NCBI RefSeq assembly: GCF_010120595.1
Contig: NZ_CP038020.1
Coordinates: forward strand, 1,488,001 to 1,552,000
DNA length: 64,000 nucleotides
Direction: 5' to 3'
Origin: Streptococcus thermophilus
Lineage (GTDB): Bacteria; Bacillota; Bacilli; Lactobacillales; Streptococcaceae
Shown here: in pieces, positions 56,704-64,000 of the stretch
Layout of the letters: every line of letters begins with the position of its first letter
Position numbering within the stretch: the stretch's first letter is position 1
Program-made: the position numbers and the translations under genes
Notes under the pieces: model-generated
Told to the model about the DNA's origin: nothing
The model's database searches: none
What the model saw: only the letters and a program-made list of their open reading frames with translations

Positions 56704-57438
56704 AAACCACCCGTGAGAACGGGTGGTTTGCTCTTTGGCTGAAAGCCTCTGCTACCAGCCGAGGCCTAAAGGCCTACCGAATGGTTTCCCTTCAGCACCA
56801 CCTTTGCTAGCTGACCCGACTAGCGGGTCTATTTTAGACTACTTTCTTTTATTCTTCTCACCTGTAAACGGATCATATTCCTCGAAAAGACTGAGCTGAT
56901 CTGCTATCACGTCTTCTTGTAATTGATTACGAATATATGCTTCAATTCGCTTCTGATTTCGCCCAACCGTATCAACATAAAGCCCTCGATACCAAAATTT
57001 GCGATTCCCATATTTATACTTTAAATTAGCGTATCGGTCGAATATCATTAAGCTACTTTTACCCTTTAAATATCCCATAAATGAGGAGATACTTAGCTTC
57101 AGTGGTATACTCACCAACATGTAAATATGATCTGGGCAAGCTTCTGCTTCATGAATTTCAATGCCTTTTCTTTCACATAATAATCGGAAGATTTGACCAA
57201 TATTTGCTTTGTATTTCCCATAGATTATTTGACGTCTATATTTCGGGGCGAATACAATATGATACTTACAATTCCATGTAGTATGTGCTAAACTATTATT
57301 CTGTCTTATCAAGAATCCTCCTTTAATATACTAATTAATGGTCGGAAAACCTTATCTAATGAAACACTTTAGTTGGAGGATTATTTGATACATCGCTAAA
57401 AGCTTTTCGAAAACCACTAGCACAGCTAATGGTTTTCG
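56704..57438 (-). mobile_element. IS200/IS605-type element, Y1 transposase only
   Basis: The transposase gene is flanked by subterminal hairpins: AAACCACCCGT-GAGA-ACGGGTGGTTT (56704-56729, 11 perfect bp) on the right and a 14-nt arm hairpin at 57408-57438 with one mismatch on the left. These are the structures recognised by TnpA in this family. The left hairpin lies just beyond the rplT terminator. Exact cleavage sites were not determined. Confidence 0.7.
56839..57312 (-). CDS. IS200-type transposase TnpA with altered HUH motif
   Basis: A 157-residue Y1 HUH transposase: WNCKYHIVFAPKYRRQIIYG, CPDHIYMLVSIP, SISSFMGYLKGKSSLMIFDR, YVDTVGRNQKRIEAYIRNQLQED (catalytic Tyr in YIRNQ). The metal-binding motif should be HxH (PDHIHMLV); here the second His is Tyr (codon at 57121-57123), a single C-to-T change, so the enzyme is probably dead although the frame is open. 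The start is TTG at 57312, preceded by AAAGGAGG at 5 bp. Confidence 0.85.
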   Translation of the reverse strand: MIRQNNSLAHTTWNCKYHIVFAPKYRRQIIYGKYKANIGQIFRLLCERKGIEIHEAEACPDHIYMLVSIPLKLSISSFMGYLKGKSSLMIFDRYANLKYKYGNRKFWYRGLYVDTVGRNQKRIEAYIRNQLQEDVIADQLSLFEEYDPFTGEKNKRK

Positions 57439-57444
57439 TGAGAC

Positions 57445-57470
57445 AAAAAAAGATGGGTAAAACCCATCTT
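57445..57470 (-). terminator. Terminator of the infC-rpmI-rplT operon
   Basis: AAGATGGGT, 3-nt loop, ACCCATCTT, followed on the minus strand by TTTTTTT. It starts 6 bp after the rplT stop. Confidence 0.88.
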
Positions 57471-57475
57471 AATCA

Positions 57476-57835
57476 CTATTTACCAAGTTTTGCTTTAGCT
57501 GCATCTGCAAGAGCTGTGAAAGCTGCTGCATCGTTAACTGCCAAATCAGCAAGCATTTTACGGTTAACTTCAATTTCAGCCAATTTCAAACCGTGCATCA
57601 ATTGTGAGTATGACAAACCGTTCAAACGAGCTGCCGCATTGATACGTGTGATCCAAAGTTTACGGAAATCACGTTTCTTTTGACGACGGTCACGGTATGC
57701 ATAGTAGTAAGAGTTCATTACTTGTTCTTTTGCAGTACGGAACAAGATGTGTTTTGCACCATAGTAACCTTTAGCAAGTTTCAATACACGTTTACGACGT
57801 TTGCGTGATACAACGCCACCTTTAACACGAGCCAT
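57476..57835 (-). CDS. rplT: Ribosomal protein L20
   Basis: A 119-residue L20: [28 protein letters not shown] (basic N-terminal extension), [48 protein letters not shown]. An early assembly protein of the 50S subunit and the known repressor of this operon in other Firmicutes. Last gene of infC-rpmI-rplT. Normal length. Confidence 0.98.
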   Translation of the reverse strand: MARVKGGVVSRKRRKRVLKLAKGYYGAKHILFRTAKEQVMNSYYYAYRDRRQKKRDFRKLWITRINAAARLNGLSYSQLMHGLKLAEIEVNRKMLADLAVNDAAAFTALADAAKAKLGK

Positions 57836-57891
57836 TTATATATTCCTCCGAATTAGTTCTAGTTTAGTTAATTTAAAATGCTTGTAGCGGA

Positions 57892-58092
57892 TTAACGCAT
57901 TTGTGAAACCATTGATTTAATACGTTTAAAGTCACCTGAATGTACCATTGACGCTTTACGAAGGTGACGACGTTGTTTTTTAGTTTTACCGTGGAAACGG
58001 TGAGATGTGAAGGCACGGAAGCGTTTCAATCCACCTGAACCTGTACGTTTGAAACGTTTAGCTGATGCGCGGTGTGTTTTTTGTTTTGGCAT
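57892..58092 (-). CDS. rpmI: Ribosomal protein L35
   Basis: A 66-residue, very basic L35: [24 protein letters not shown] and the C-terminal [15 protein letters not shown]. 50S subunit component. Lies 38 bp behind infC and 56 bp ahead of rplT. Confidence 0.98.
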   Translation of the reverse strand: MPKQKTHRASAKRFKRTGSGGLKRFRAFTSHRFHGKTKKQRRHLRKASMVHSGDFKRIKSMVSQMR

Positions 58093-58130
58093 TTTAAAAT
58101 TCTCCTCTTAAAATAGTGTTAATTTGACAA

Positions 58131-58661
58131 TTATTTTTTGTCAGGAATTGGTGCAAGTTGCATGAACATTTGACGTCCATCCATCTTAGCTCTTTGCTCA
58201 ATAATCGCAATATCTTGTGTTTTTTCAGCAAATTCCGCCAATACCTTAGCTCCGATTTCTTTATGAGTAATCATACGGCCTTTGAATCGGATAGAAACTT
58301 TTACCTTGTTTCCTTTTTCAAGGAATTTACGGCCGTTACGAAGTTTTGTTTCAAAGTCACCTTTATCGATAACTGGACTCAAACGAACTTCCTTAACAGT
58401 AACAACGCTTTGTTTCTTACGTTGTTCTTTTTGTTTCTTTTGATACTCAAATTTGAACTTACCATAGTTCATAATCTTCGCAACAGGTGGCGTAGCTTGT
58501 GGTTGGATAAGAACCAGGTCAACATTTGCATCATCTGCAATAGCCTGTGCTTCTGACAATGGTTTGATGCCCAATTGTTCACCATCAAGACCAACAAGAC
58601 GAACTTCACGAACGCGAATTTCATCATTAATGAATAGATCTTTCTTAGCTATGATCTTCAC
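58131..58661 (-). CDS. infC: Translation initiation factor IF-3
   Basis: IF-3 with N-domain [24 protein letters not shown], linker of Lys/Gln ([13 protein letters not shown]) and C-domain [19 protein letters not shown]. It binds the 30S subunit and checks start codons. No ATG is available at the expected place: the upstream bases read AAAGAGGTGAAGATCATAGCT. The GTG at 58661 lies within the ribosome site itself, whereas ATC (58655) and ATA (58652) lie 5-8 bases after it. IF-3 genes commonly use such rare starts for autoregulation, so one of these is my preferred start (174 or 173 residues); the coordinate given keeps the GTG as outer limit. A long attenuated leader lies upstream. Confidence 0.93.
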   Translation of the reverse strand: MKIIAKKDLFINDEIRVREVRLVGLDGEQLGIKPLSEAQAIADDANVDLVLIQPQATPPVAKIMNYGKFKFEYQKKQKEQRKKQSVVTVKEVRLSPVIDKGDFETKLRNGRKFLEKGNKVKVSIRFKGRMITHKEIGAKVLAEFAEKTQDIAIIEQRAKMDGRQMFMQLAPIPDKK

Positions 58662-58680
58662 CTCTTTATTTTTTTAGAGA

Positions 58681-58800
58681 AAAACAAAGCGGACTTGATA
58701 TACAAGCCCGCACACATAATATCCCTTTAAGGATTTGACATGTTGGGCCAGACAACCTAAGTCGCAAGGCGAGAAGTTCTCACTTCTGCTTTTCTCATTG
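58681..58800 (-). ncRNA. infC-rpmI-rplT leader RNA with attenuator
   Basis: A leader of about 130 nt between the promoter and infC. On the minus strand it has AGAAGT-GAGA-ACTTCT (58787-58772), a small ATCCTT/AAGGGAT pair, and a strong terminator hairpin GCGGGCTTG-TATAT-CAAGTCCGC (58711-58689) followed by TTTGTTTTT. Position and design match the autoregulated leader (L20 or infC type) of Firmicutes, where L20 binding favours early termination. That L20 is the ligand here is inference from the family. Confidence 0.75.
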
Positions 58801-58805
58801 CTATT

Positions 58806-58834
58806 AGTATAACAAGTGAGTCATCCTTTGTCAA
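58806..58834 (-). promoter_or_regulatory. Promoter of the infC operon
   Basis: On the minus strand TTGACA (58834-58829), exactly 17 bp, TATACT (58811-58806). The -35 hexamer lies inside the last codons of cmk and the cmk stop lies in the spacer. Confidence 0.88.
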
Positions 58835-59501
58835 TAATTTTTTTTGCTTTTTCTTGAATAAATTCCACAACACCATCAATAGACACACCTGTAGTATCAA
58901 AAGTGATGGCATCTTCAGCTGGTCTAAGAGGTGATACCTCACGGTGACTATCTTTATAGTCACGTTCAGCAATTTCTTTTTTAAGTGTCTCGAGATCAGC
59001 AGGAATACCTTTTTCAATATTTTCCTTATAACGACGTTCTGCACGTTCATCAACAGAAGCAATCATGAAAATCTTGAGTTCTGCATCAGGTAAAACCACT
59101 GTACCAATATCACGACCATCCATGATGATACCACCTTCCTGAGCAATACGCTGTTGTTGTGAAACGAGTTCTTGACGTACTTCTGGAATAGCCGCTACCC
59201 AAGAGACGTTATTTGTAACTTGATTATCACGAATTGGATGTGTAATATCAACATCACCAACATAAACTTTTGGACTACCATCTGCCGCTTTCCCAAATGA
59301 AATAGGGTGTTGCGAGAGTTGATCTAAAATTTCTGGTACATTTTCCTCAGTCAAACCATTCTGCAAAGCTAGATAAGTTGCAGAACGATACATAGCTCCT
59401 GTATCAAGATAAGTATAGCCAAGATTTTTTGCGATAATCTTGGCTACTGTACTTTTTCCACTTGACGCAGGACCATCAATAGCAATTCTAATATCTTTCA
59501 T
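58821..59501 (-). CDS. cmk: Cytidylate kinase
   Basis: A 226-residue (d)CMP kinase: [34 protein letters not shown] (P-loop and CMP-binding start), [22 protein letters not shown] and RERRYKE-like lid (here [14 protein letters not shown]). It makes CDP/dCDP for nucleic acids and lipids. 20 bp behind the LysM protein gene; its 3' end holds the infC promoter. Intact. Confidence 0.96.
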   Translation of the reverse strand: MKDIRIAIDGPASSGKSTVAKIIAKNLGYTYLDTGAMYRSATYLALQNGLTEENVPEILDQLSQHPISFGKAADGSPKVYVGDVDITHPIRDNQVTNNVSWVAAIPEVRQELVSQQQRIAQEGGIIMDGRDIGTVVLPDAELKIFMIASVDERAERRYKENIEKGIPADLETLKKEIAERDYKDSHREVSPLRPAEDAITFDTTGVSIDGVVEFIQEKAKKIIDKG

Positions 59502-59521
59502 GATGTTCCTTTGCTTTTAAA

Positions 59522-60151
59522 TTATTGAACCTTAACAACATCTCCTGGGTTAGCAAACCAGTATCCATTTGTCATGTGGTCTGGGTTCAGACGTTGCAAC
59601 TCATCTACAGAGATACCTGCACGAGCTGCGATAGAAGCTGCACCTTCGCCAGGTTGAACAACGATTGATGAACCGTCAGTTGCTGCTGTAGCACTTGATG
59701 GTGTTGTTGCAGCTGAGTCAGTTGCATAGCCTTTTTCAACATGTTTAGAAGAGCTGGATGCTTTCGTTGATGATGATTTCTCTTTAGTTGACTTCTCACT
59801 ATCTTCACCCATACTTGAATCTTTTTTGCTTGATGAAGATTTAACGACTTTGCTAGTTGAAGTTGAAGAGAAACCTAAAGATTCCTTAGACGCCGCAGTT
59901 TTACTTCCTCCAATATTTGATGTATAGAAAACAAAGAACAAAATACATACAACAATAATAAAGAACAAGCTAAGCAAGACTGTCAAGAATGACGAATTAA
60001 TGAAGCTACTTTTTTCTTGATCCTCATCTGAAGAAGTGTTTCCCTCTTCTTCAAAATCCTCAAACTCATCTTCATCATCTAGAAAATCAGCATCAACTAC
60101 TTCTTCCGACTCTTCTTCAGAAACCTTATCTTCCCATGGTTTTTTACTCAT
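59522..60151 (-). CDS. Membrane-anchored LysM protein
   Basis: A 209-residue type II membrane protein. Residues 1-50 are a strongly acidic cytoplasmic tail (EEESEEVVDADFLDDEDEF), 54-77 a membrane segment (FLTVLLSLFFIIVVCILFF), then a Ser/Lys-rich extracellular linker (about 80-160) and a C-terminal LysM domain (about 163-209; VQPGEGAASIAARAGISVDELQRLNPDHM) that binds peptidoglycan GlcNAc. The gene pair LysM-cmk before infC is conserved in streptococci. Exact role unknown. Confidence 0.85.
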   Translation of the reverse strand: MSKKPWEDKVSEEESEEVVDADFLDDEDEFEDFEEEGNTSSDEDQEKSSFINSSFLTVLLSLFFIIVVCILFFVFYTSNIGGSKTAASKESLGFSSTSTSKVVKSSSSKKDSSMGEDSEKSTKEKSSSTKASSSSKHVEKGYATDSAATTPSSATAATDGSSIVVQPGEGAASIAARAGISVDELQRLNPDHMTNGYWFANPGDVVKVQ

Positions 60152-60196
60152 GATTTTCTCCTTGTAAAAACAATAAATCTATTTTAAAATAATACT

Positions 60197-60394
60197 ATGA
60201 AAGTATCATTAATTCCAGAAAAATGTATCGCTTGTGGTTTGTGCCAAACCTACTCTCCCGTCTTTGATTATGATGACGAAGGAATCGTTAGGTTTAAAGA
60301 TAGCGACCAACTTAGTAGAACGATTGAAAATAGCCCCGAGACTTTGACAGCTGTCAAATCTTGTCCTACTAAAGCCCTTATTTGCGAAGTTTAA
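60197..60394 (+). CDS. fer: Single-cluster ferredoxin
   Basis: A 65-residue [4Fe-4S] ferredoxin: CIACGLCQTYSP (CxxCxxC) near the N-terminus and the fourth Cys in VKSCPTKAL. Acidic centre (FDYDDEG). Divergent from the LysM gene with only 45 bp between, and its last 17 bp overlap the end of the converging EbsA-like gene. Electron partner unknown. Confidence 0.92.
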   Translation: MKVSLIPEKCIACGLCQTYSPVFDYDDEGIVRFKDSDQLSRTIENSPETLTAVKSCPTKALICEV

Positions 60395-60878
60395 TCTTGA
60401 GGGCTTTTTTTGGTTCCTCATAAAATGCAAAATAATCAAAATTAGTCATATAATCCATTAGTTCTACCTCACCTTTGAAATTAGGATGAAGCGCTAAAGC
60501 ATCTAAGAAATATTTCTTAGGCCACTTTCTCATATAAAACTGACATTTCTTTCCATTTTTAAAAATGAGGCACAAGCCGGTTTTGATAACTTCCACTTTT
60601 TCAATATCACTAATCTGCACCTTACGCGGTTTAAAAATATTGAAAGAAACAATACGCAATATTCCATAATCTTCAATAATAAAGTAACGATGAAACCCTA
60701 GACCAAATAAAGCAACAAAAATAGTGAAAAGCATCAAAATATGTGAGGGCACCGAGTACAACTCGAACAGAAGGACCCCTGCAATAAAGATTGGCGTGAT
60801 GGCTAAAGACCAATAAATGATAAGCCAAGATAATTCGGGTTGCCAATGGTAACGATACTTGCCGAAAATTTTAATCAT
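60378..60878 (-). CDS. EbsA-family membrane protein
   Basis: A 166-residue protein with two membrane segments (about 17-40 and 46-66) and a PH-like cytoplasmic domain (RPRKVQISDIEKVEVIKTG-type; here KPRKVQISDIEKVEVI). It resembles the EbsA family named from enterococci, located beside the ferredoxin gene in many streptococci. Function not established. Converges on the ferredoxin gene, with overlapping 3' ends. Confidence 0.7.
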   Translation of the reverse strand: MIKIFGKYRYHWQPELSWLIIYWSLAITPIFIAGVLLFELYSVPSHILMLFTIFVALFGLGFHRYFIIEDYGILRIVSFNIFKPRKVQISDIEKVEVIKTGLCLIFKNGKKCQFYMRKWPKKYFLDALALHPNFKGEVELMDYMTNFDYFAFYEEPKKALKIKLRK

Positions 60879-60934
60879 CTCAGCACCTCCATTACTTCTA
60901 ATTTTACCATAAAATCAGCTTTTAGCAAGCACAA

Positions 60935-62158
60935 TTAAGATTTACTGACAATTCCAAGAATAACATCTACAGCTTTTTCCATTGTCTGCAAAGAAACGTA
61001 CTCATAACGACCATGCATATTTTCACCACCTGCAAAAAGGTTTGGCGTTGGAATGCCCATGAAGGATATCTTTGAACCATCTGTTCCACCACGTATTGGC
61101 TCAATCACTGGAACAATTCCTAGGTCCTCCATAACCTCCTTAGCCAACTCAACAGGCATCATATTTTTTTCAATGACTTGACGCATGTTATAGTATTGAT
61201 CCTTAATTACCAAATCAACTCGTGTCTGACCATAAGTTTTATTCATTTCATCGGCAATCTTTCGGAAGGCTGCTTTACGATTTTCAAAAGACTCTGTCTC
61301 AAAATCACGAATGATATATGATGAATTTGCTTCTTCAACAGTACCTGTCATTGTTTGAAGATGGTTGAAACCTTGATAACCATCCGTCAACTCTGGACGA
61401 TCTTCTGCTGGTAACTGATTATGAAAATCAATTGCTAATTGCAAAGCATTGACCATCTGACCTTTTGCTGTTCCAGGGTGAACATTACGGCCATGAAATA
61501 TCAGCTCTGCACCCGCGGCAGAGAAGGTTTCATACTGCAATTCACCCAATGGACCACCGTCAACAGTGTAGGCAAAATCGACATCAAAATCATCAACATC
61601 AAATTTATCTGCGCCAATTCCAATTTCTTCATCAGGACCAAAGCCTACACGAATTTCACAATGTTTGATTTCAGGATTTGCCTTCAAATGAGCCAATGCT
61701 GTCATAATCTCAGCAATACCGGATTTATCATCAGCTCCAAGAAGAGTGGTGCCATCTGTCGTAATAAGTGTCTGACCGATGTAATTCTGGAGATTAGGGA
61801 AATCAGCTGGATCTAGGTTATAACCTGAAGTTCCAAGAGGAATAATACCCCCATCATAGGATTCAATAACTTGGGGTGATACTCCTTCTGCGTTAAAATC
61901 TGCAGTATCCATATGAGAGATGAAACCAATCTTACGTGTTAATCGGTCATCGTTAGCCGGCAGGGTTGCCACTAGGTAACCATTACTTTCCAAATAATGG
62001 ATGTTACTTAACCCTAGTTCTTCCAATTCTGGTTTTAGAATATTCAAAGCAAAATCTACCTGGCTTTGTGTTGTTGGCGTCCTTGTTGCATTTTCATCAC
62101 TACGTGTATTAATTTTGGCATAGCGTAGAAAACGCTCTAAGAGTAGGTCGTAGGCCAT
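60935..62158 (-). CDS. pepT: Tripeptide aminopeptidase PepT
   Basis: A 407-residue M20B zinc aminopeptidase that removes the N-terminal residue of tripeptides. It has [11 protein letters not shown] (metal His, catalytic Asp), [23 protein letters not shown] (bridging Asp), [17 protein letters not shown] (catalytic Glu, metal Glu), [16 protein letters not shown] (metal Asp) and [18 protein letters not shown] (metal His). Intact. With PepV it belongs to the peptide-use system typical of dairy streptococci. Confidence 0.96.
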   Translation of the reverse strand: MAYDLLLERFLRYAKINTRSDENATRTPTTQSQVDFALNILKPELEELGLSNIHYLESNGYLVATLPANDDRLTRKIGFISHMDTADFNAEGVSPQVIESYDGGIIPLGTSGYNLDPADFPNLQNYIGQTLITTDGTTLLGADDKSGIAEIMTALAHLKANPEIKHCEIRVGFGPDEEIGIGADKFDVDDFDVDFAYTVDGGPLGELQYETFSAAGAELIFHGRNVHPGTAKGQMVNALQLAIDFHNQLPAEDRPELTDGYQGFNHLQTMTGTVEEANSSYIIRDFETESFENRKAAFRKIADEMNKTYGQTRVDLVIKDQYYNMRQVIEKNMMPVELAKEVMEDLGIVPVIEPIRGGTDGSKISFMGIPTPNLFAGGENMHGRYEYVSLQTMEKAVDVILGIVSKS

Positions 62159-62206
62159 AAGCGCTCCTTTTACTGTATTTACTATTTACCTCGATTATAG
62201 CATAAA

Positions 62207-62227
62207 AACCCATCATATTGATGGGTT
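62207..62227 (-). terminator. Terminator behind an orphan gene end
   Basis: AACCCATCA-TAT-TGATGGGTT, 9 perfect bp, followed by TTTTTAT on the minus strand. It belongs to the small gene tail at 62239-62300. Confidence 0.75.
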
Positions 62228-62238
62228 AACCGTATAAC

Positions 62239-62300
62239 TTAAACTTTAGATTCTTTTTCGTAGTAAGCCTTAATTTCTTCCACAATAGCATTCGCTAAAA
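62239..62300 (-). pseudogene. Short 3' tail of an unidentified gene
   Basis: Minus-strand reading gives VLANAIVEEIKAYYEKESKV and stop at 62239, then a proper terminator. There is no start codon or ribosome site; the sequence begins inside the long hairpin behind the signal-peptidase-like gene. It looks like the end of a helical protein whose remainder has been deleted. I do not recognise the family. Confidence 0.4.
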
Positions 62301-62302
62301 CC

Positions 62303-62358
62303 AATACCACTAAAAAAGCTGGAGACTTTTGATAAGTTCCAGCTTTTTTAGTGGTATT
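62303..62358 (-). terminator. Very long terminator hairpin behind the signal-peptidase-like gene
   Basis: Arms 62303-62323 and 62338-62358 are exact 21-bp complements; the 14-nt loop can add ACTT/AAGT. The inner part, AAAAAAGCTGGA facing TCCAGCTTTTTT, is an ordinary bidirectional terminator; the outer AATACCACT/AGTGGTATT extends it. It begins 7 bp after the stop codon. Confidence 0.85.
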
Positions 62359-62364
62359 GAAATA

Positions 62365-62922
62365 TTAATCCACATCAACAAAACCGAAGCGAGATAGAGG
62401 GTACAATCTGAAAGAGATAACTCCCTTGATTTGGTCTTTTTCAATAAGACCAAACTTACGACTATCTTCAGTATCACGACGATTATCGTTCAATACAAGG
62501 TACTGCCCCTTCTTGATTTTAGTTTGCTTATTATCAGTCAATGTTCCAATTGAAAAATCATCTGTGAAAAAATTCCCAGGTGAAACGGTTGCTAAATAAG
62601 CTGACTTATCTTTGCTGATATAGGTTTCTTCAACTGGTTTATCATTAACATAAAGAAAATCATCCATAGCTGTTACACTCTTACCTTCATCTGCAATGAC
62701 ACGGCCGGTATATTCCTTACCATTAACCGTATACAGGATAAAGTCCTTAATATGCGGTTCAACCTTTTTATTGAAAGTAACATAATCACCTGCATGAATA
62801 TAGTCATTCGCCTGACCTTCGGTTACACGGTGTGTTGATAACACAAAAACTCTTAACAATGAAATCACTACAATGGCAAGAACTGCTATGATAATATTTC
62901 GAATTAAATCTCTCTTAACCAT
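62365..62922 (-). CDS. Signal peptidase I-like protein lacking the catalytic Ser/Lys
   Basis: A 185-residue S26-family protein: N-terminal membrane segment (about 9-28), then the signal-peptidase beta fold (HAGDYVTFNKKVEPHIKDFILY, GRVIADEGKSVTAMDDFLYVN, LVLNDNRRDTEDSRKFGLI). The last motif is the conserved GDNRxxSxDSR box E, in the variant NDNRRDTEDSR. The box carrying the nucleophile (GxSMxPTLxxGD) reads EGQANDYIHAGD, so Ser is replaced by Gln37; the box with the general base (KRVI) reads GRVI, so Lys is Gly73. The enzyme is thus predicted inactive as a protease. Similar residue-stripped homologues are known in streptococci and act as accessory proteins. Frame and ribosome site are intact, which argues for a retained non-catalytic role. 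Confidence 0.82.
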   Translation of the reverse strand: MVKRDLIRNIIIAVLAIVVISLLRVFVLSTHRVTEGQANDYIHAGDYVTFNKKVEPHIKDFILYTVNGKEYTGRVIADEGKSVTAMDDFLYVNDKPVEETYISKDKSAYLATVSPGNFFTDDFSIGTLTDNKQTKIKKGQYLVLNDNRRDTEDSRKFGLIEKDQIKGVISFRLYPLSRFGFVDVD

Positions 62923-62970
62923 ATTTACTCCTTATGGGTTCCAATAAAATTATAACATAAATAGACAAAT

Positions 62971-63014
62971 AAAAAAAGAGGAAGTTGAGTAAGATTCGCG
63001 CTCCCCTTTTTCTC
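62971..63014 (-). terminator. Probable terminator of the TPR protein gene
   Basis: GGGGAG faces CTTCCT with G-U pairs, with flanking A and T runs (TTTTTTT on the minus strand) and a 16-nt loop. About 30 bp after the stop codon. Weaker than the others. Confidence 0.45.
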
Positions 63015-63044
63015 TATAAACTACTAATTATAGCATTTTAAAGC

Positions 63045-64000
63045 TTAATAATCTTCAAGAAACGTTTGCATATTGACATCGTCTGGCACCAAGGCAAGGT
63101 ATTTTTCTGCTGTTACACGCGCCTGGTCTCTGTAACCAAATTCTCTTAGAATATATGCATAATCCTGTAAGAATTCAGGATTATCAGCCAAATCTTTAGA
63201 CAAATCTTGATAGATTTGAAAGGCTTCTTCTTCATCATCAAGTGCTTGATAAGCCCTGGCGATATTCCAACGAGCCAAAACAGAATCAACCTCGTAATCA
63301 GCTAAAGCTGCAAGATCATCGAAACGTTCTTCTTCCAAATAAAGAGCACTTAAACGTAAGACGATTTCATCATTATCTTCCGCTAGCGGTAAAGCCTGCT
63401 TCAAATAGGATTCAGCCGACTGGGTGTCATGTAATTCATAGGATAACTGTGATGCAAACAAAAGTAATTGAACATCAAAAGCATTCTTCGAAATGCCTTG
63501 CTGCGTCATACGTAAAGCTTCTTCTGTTCGATGTTCAGCGTGAAGCGATAGAGCGTAATTATACTCATAACCCTCAAAATCGGAAGACATGGTTTCTATC
63601 TGCTTAAAGTAGAAATTAGCTTTTTGATACTCTTCTTGATCATATAGTAGAGTGGCTAATTCAAAAGCAATGGTGTCATTGTATTCAATTTCAATGGCTT
63701 TTTCCAAAAATTCACGAGCAGCTTCAAATTTACCAAGACTGGCATAAGACTTACCGATACGCTCATAAGTAGAAACGCCAGTTGTTGCAAGAAGATCACG
63801 ATTATCCAGTTTGGCATAGTATTGAATGGCTTGCTCAAAGTTTCCGAGTTCAAACTCCATCTCAGCCAAACCAAAAATAATCAATGAGTCATCTGATAGT
63901 TGACTTGCTTCCAACAACTTGTCACGGGCTACATCCGTTAAGCCCTCCATTTGGTAAAGGTCTGCCTTTACAATCAACGCAGACAAATAGTCCTCAGACT
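63045..64000 (-). CDS. TPR-repeat protein, 5' end outside the window
   Basis: At least 318 residues in one open frame that continues past the window edge. It is built of successive 34-residue tetratricopeptide repeats (e.g. EFELGNFEQAIQYYAKL, SYASLGKFEAAREFLEKAIEI, LLYDQEEYQKANFYFKQI, ARAYQALDDEEEAFQIYQDL). It is acidic and lacks membrane segments in the visible part. Streptococci carry one such large cytoplasmic TPR protein of about 400 residues with unknown partners. An internal TTG at 63986 is not the real start. Confidence 0.85.
   Translation of the reverse strand, partial: SEDYLSALIVKADLYQMEGLTDVARDKLLEASQLSDDSLIIFGLAEMEFELGNFEQAIQYYAKLDNRDLLATTGVSTYERIGKSYASLGKFEAAREFLEKAIEIEYNDTIAFELATLLYDQEEYQKANFYFKQIETMSSDFEGYEYNYALSLHAEHRTEEALRMTQQGISKNAFDVQLLLFASQLSYELHDTQSAESYLKQALPLAEDNDEIVLRLSALYLEEERFDDLAALADYEVDSVLARWNIARAYQALDDEEEAFQIYQDLSKDLADNPEFLQDYAYILREFGYRDQARVTAEKYLALVPDDVNMQTFLEDY

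Noticed and set aside
56701..56830. Strong hairpins before the GNAT remnant considered as a riboswitch
   Set aside because: They match the subterminal palindromes of an IS200-type element that lies directly beside them.

Overview
The window reads as a chromosomal segment of a low-GC lactic streptococcus, most likely Streptococcus thermophilus (or a close salivarius-group relative). The reasons are the order deoD-epsABCDE, the infC-rpmI-rplT block behind cmk, streptococcal extended -10 promoters and short U-tract terminators, ISL3- and IS200-type elements, and an unusually large share of decayed genes. Surface-protein, sugar-use and transport genes are the ones mostly broken, while central metabolism is intact, as expected for a milk-adapted genome. 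Species assignment is inference from layout; no database was searched.

Layout. 1-1.2 kb: end of an iron/heme uptake unit (efeB with a Tat signal, efeM lipoprotein). 1.3-6.2 kb: one large LPXTG surface-protein pseudogene joining a GH25 muramidase, four GBS_Bsp-like repeats and a type I pullulanase. 6.5-11.9 kb: a four-gene 2-oxo-acid/acetoin dehydrogenase operon whose E3 and E2 share an almost identical lipoyl segment. 12.1-16.4 kb: a membrane-protein remnant, a DUF2207 protein, pyrC and ung. 16.6-22.8 kb: a manganese-type CDF exporter, a broken dacA, a patatin, a frameshifted GDSL hydrolase, an AarF/UbiB kinase and a small phasin-like protein. 23.0-27.9 kb: broken 6-phospho-beta-glucosidase, an AI-2E-type permease, a histidine phosphatase, a broken HAD hydrolase and a VanZ protein.

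28-45 kb: a dead ISL3 element marks the far edge of an exopolysaccharide (eps) operon read on the minus strand from a promoter near 45.0 kb: epsA-B-C-D (regulation and chain length), epsE (priming transferase), glycosyltransferases, polymerase, flippase, UDP-galactopyranose mutase and a probable galactofuranosyltransferase. The polymer therefore probably contains galactofuranose. In the middle (36.1-37.5 kb) are glycosyltransferase debris, a 64-bp exact direct repeat and a frameshifted DUF1919 gene, which look like scars of cassette exchange.

45.3-51.7 kb: nucleoside catabolism (rpiA, deoB, punA, deoD) interleaved with three dead passengers (DUF1697, ClC channel, glutamine amidotransferase) that keep their tightly coupled positions. 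51.8-53.3 kb: ruined antigen I/II-like adhesin. 53.7-64 kb: uracil-DNA glycosylase family protein, pepV, a tautomerase, broken GNAT, an IS200-type element, the translation block rplT-rpmI-infC with its attenuated leader, cmk, a LysM protein, ferredoxin, EbsA-like protein, pepT, a signal-peptidase-like protein lacking both catalytic residues, and a truncated TPR protein.

The points most worth checking are the muramidase-pullulanase fusion, a repeated leader-like element in front of lpd, E2 and deoD, three very long perfect inverted repeats (one coinciding with the dacA frameshift), the eps recombination scar, and the catalytically stripped signal peptidase. No CRISPR array, rRNA or tRNA gene was seen.
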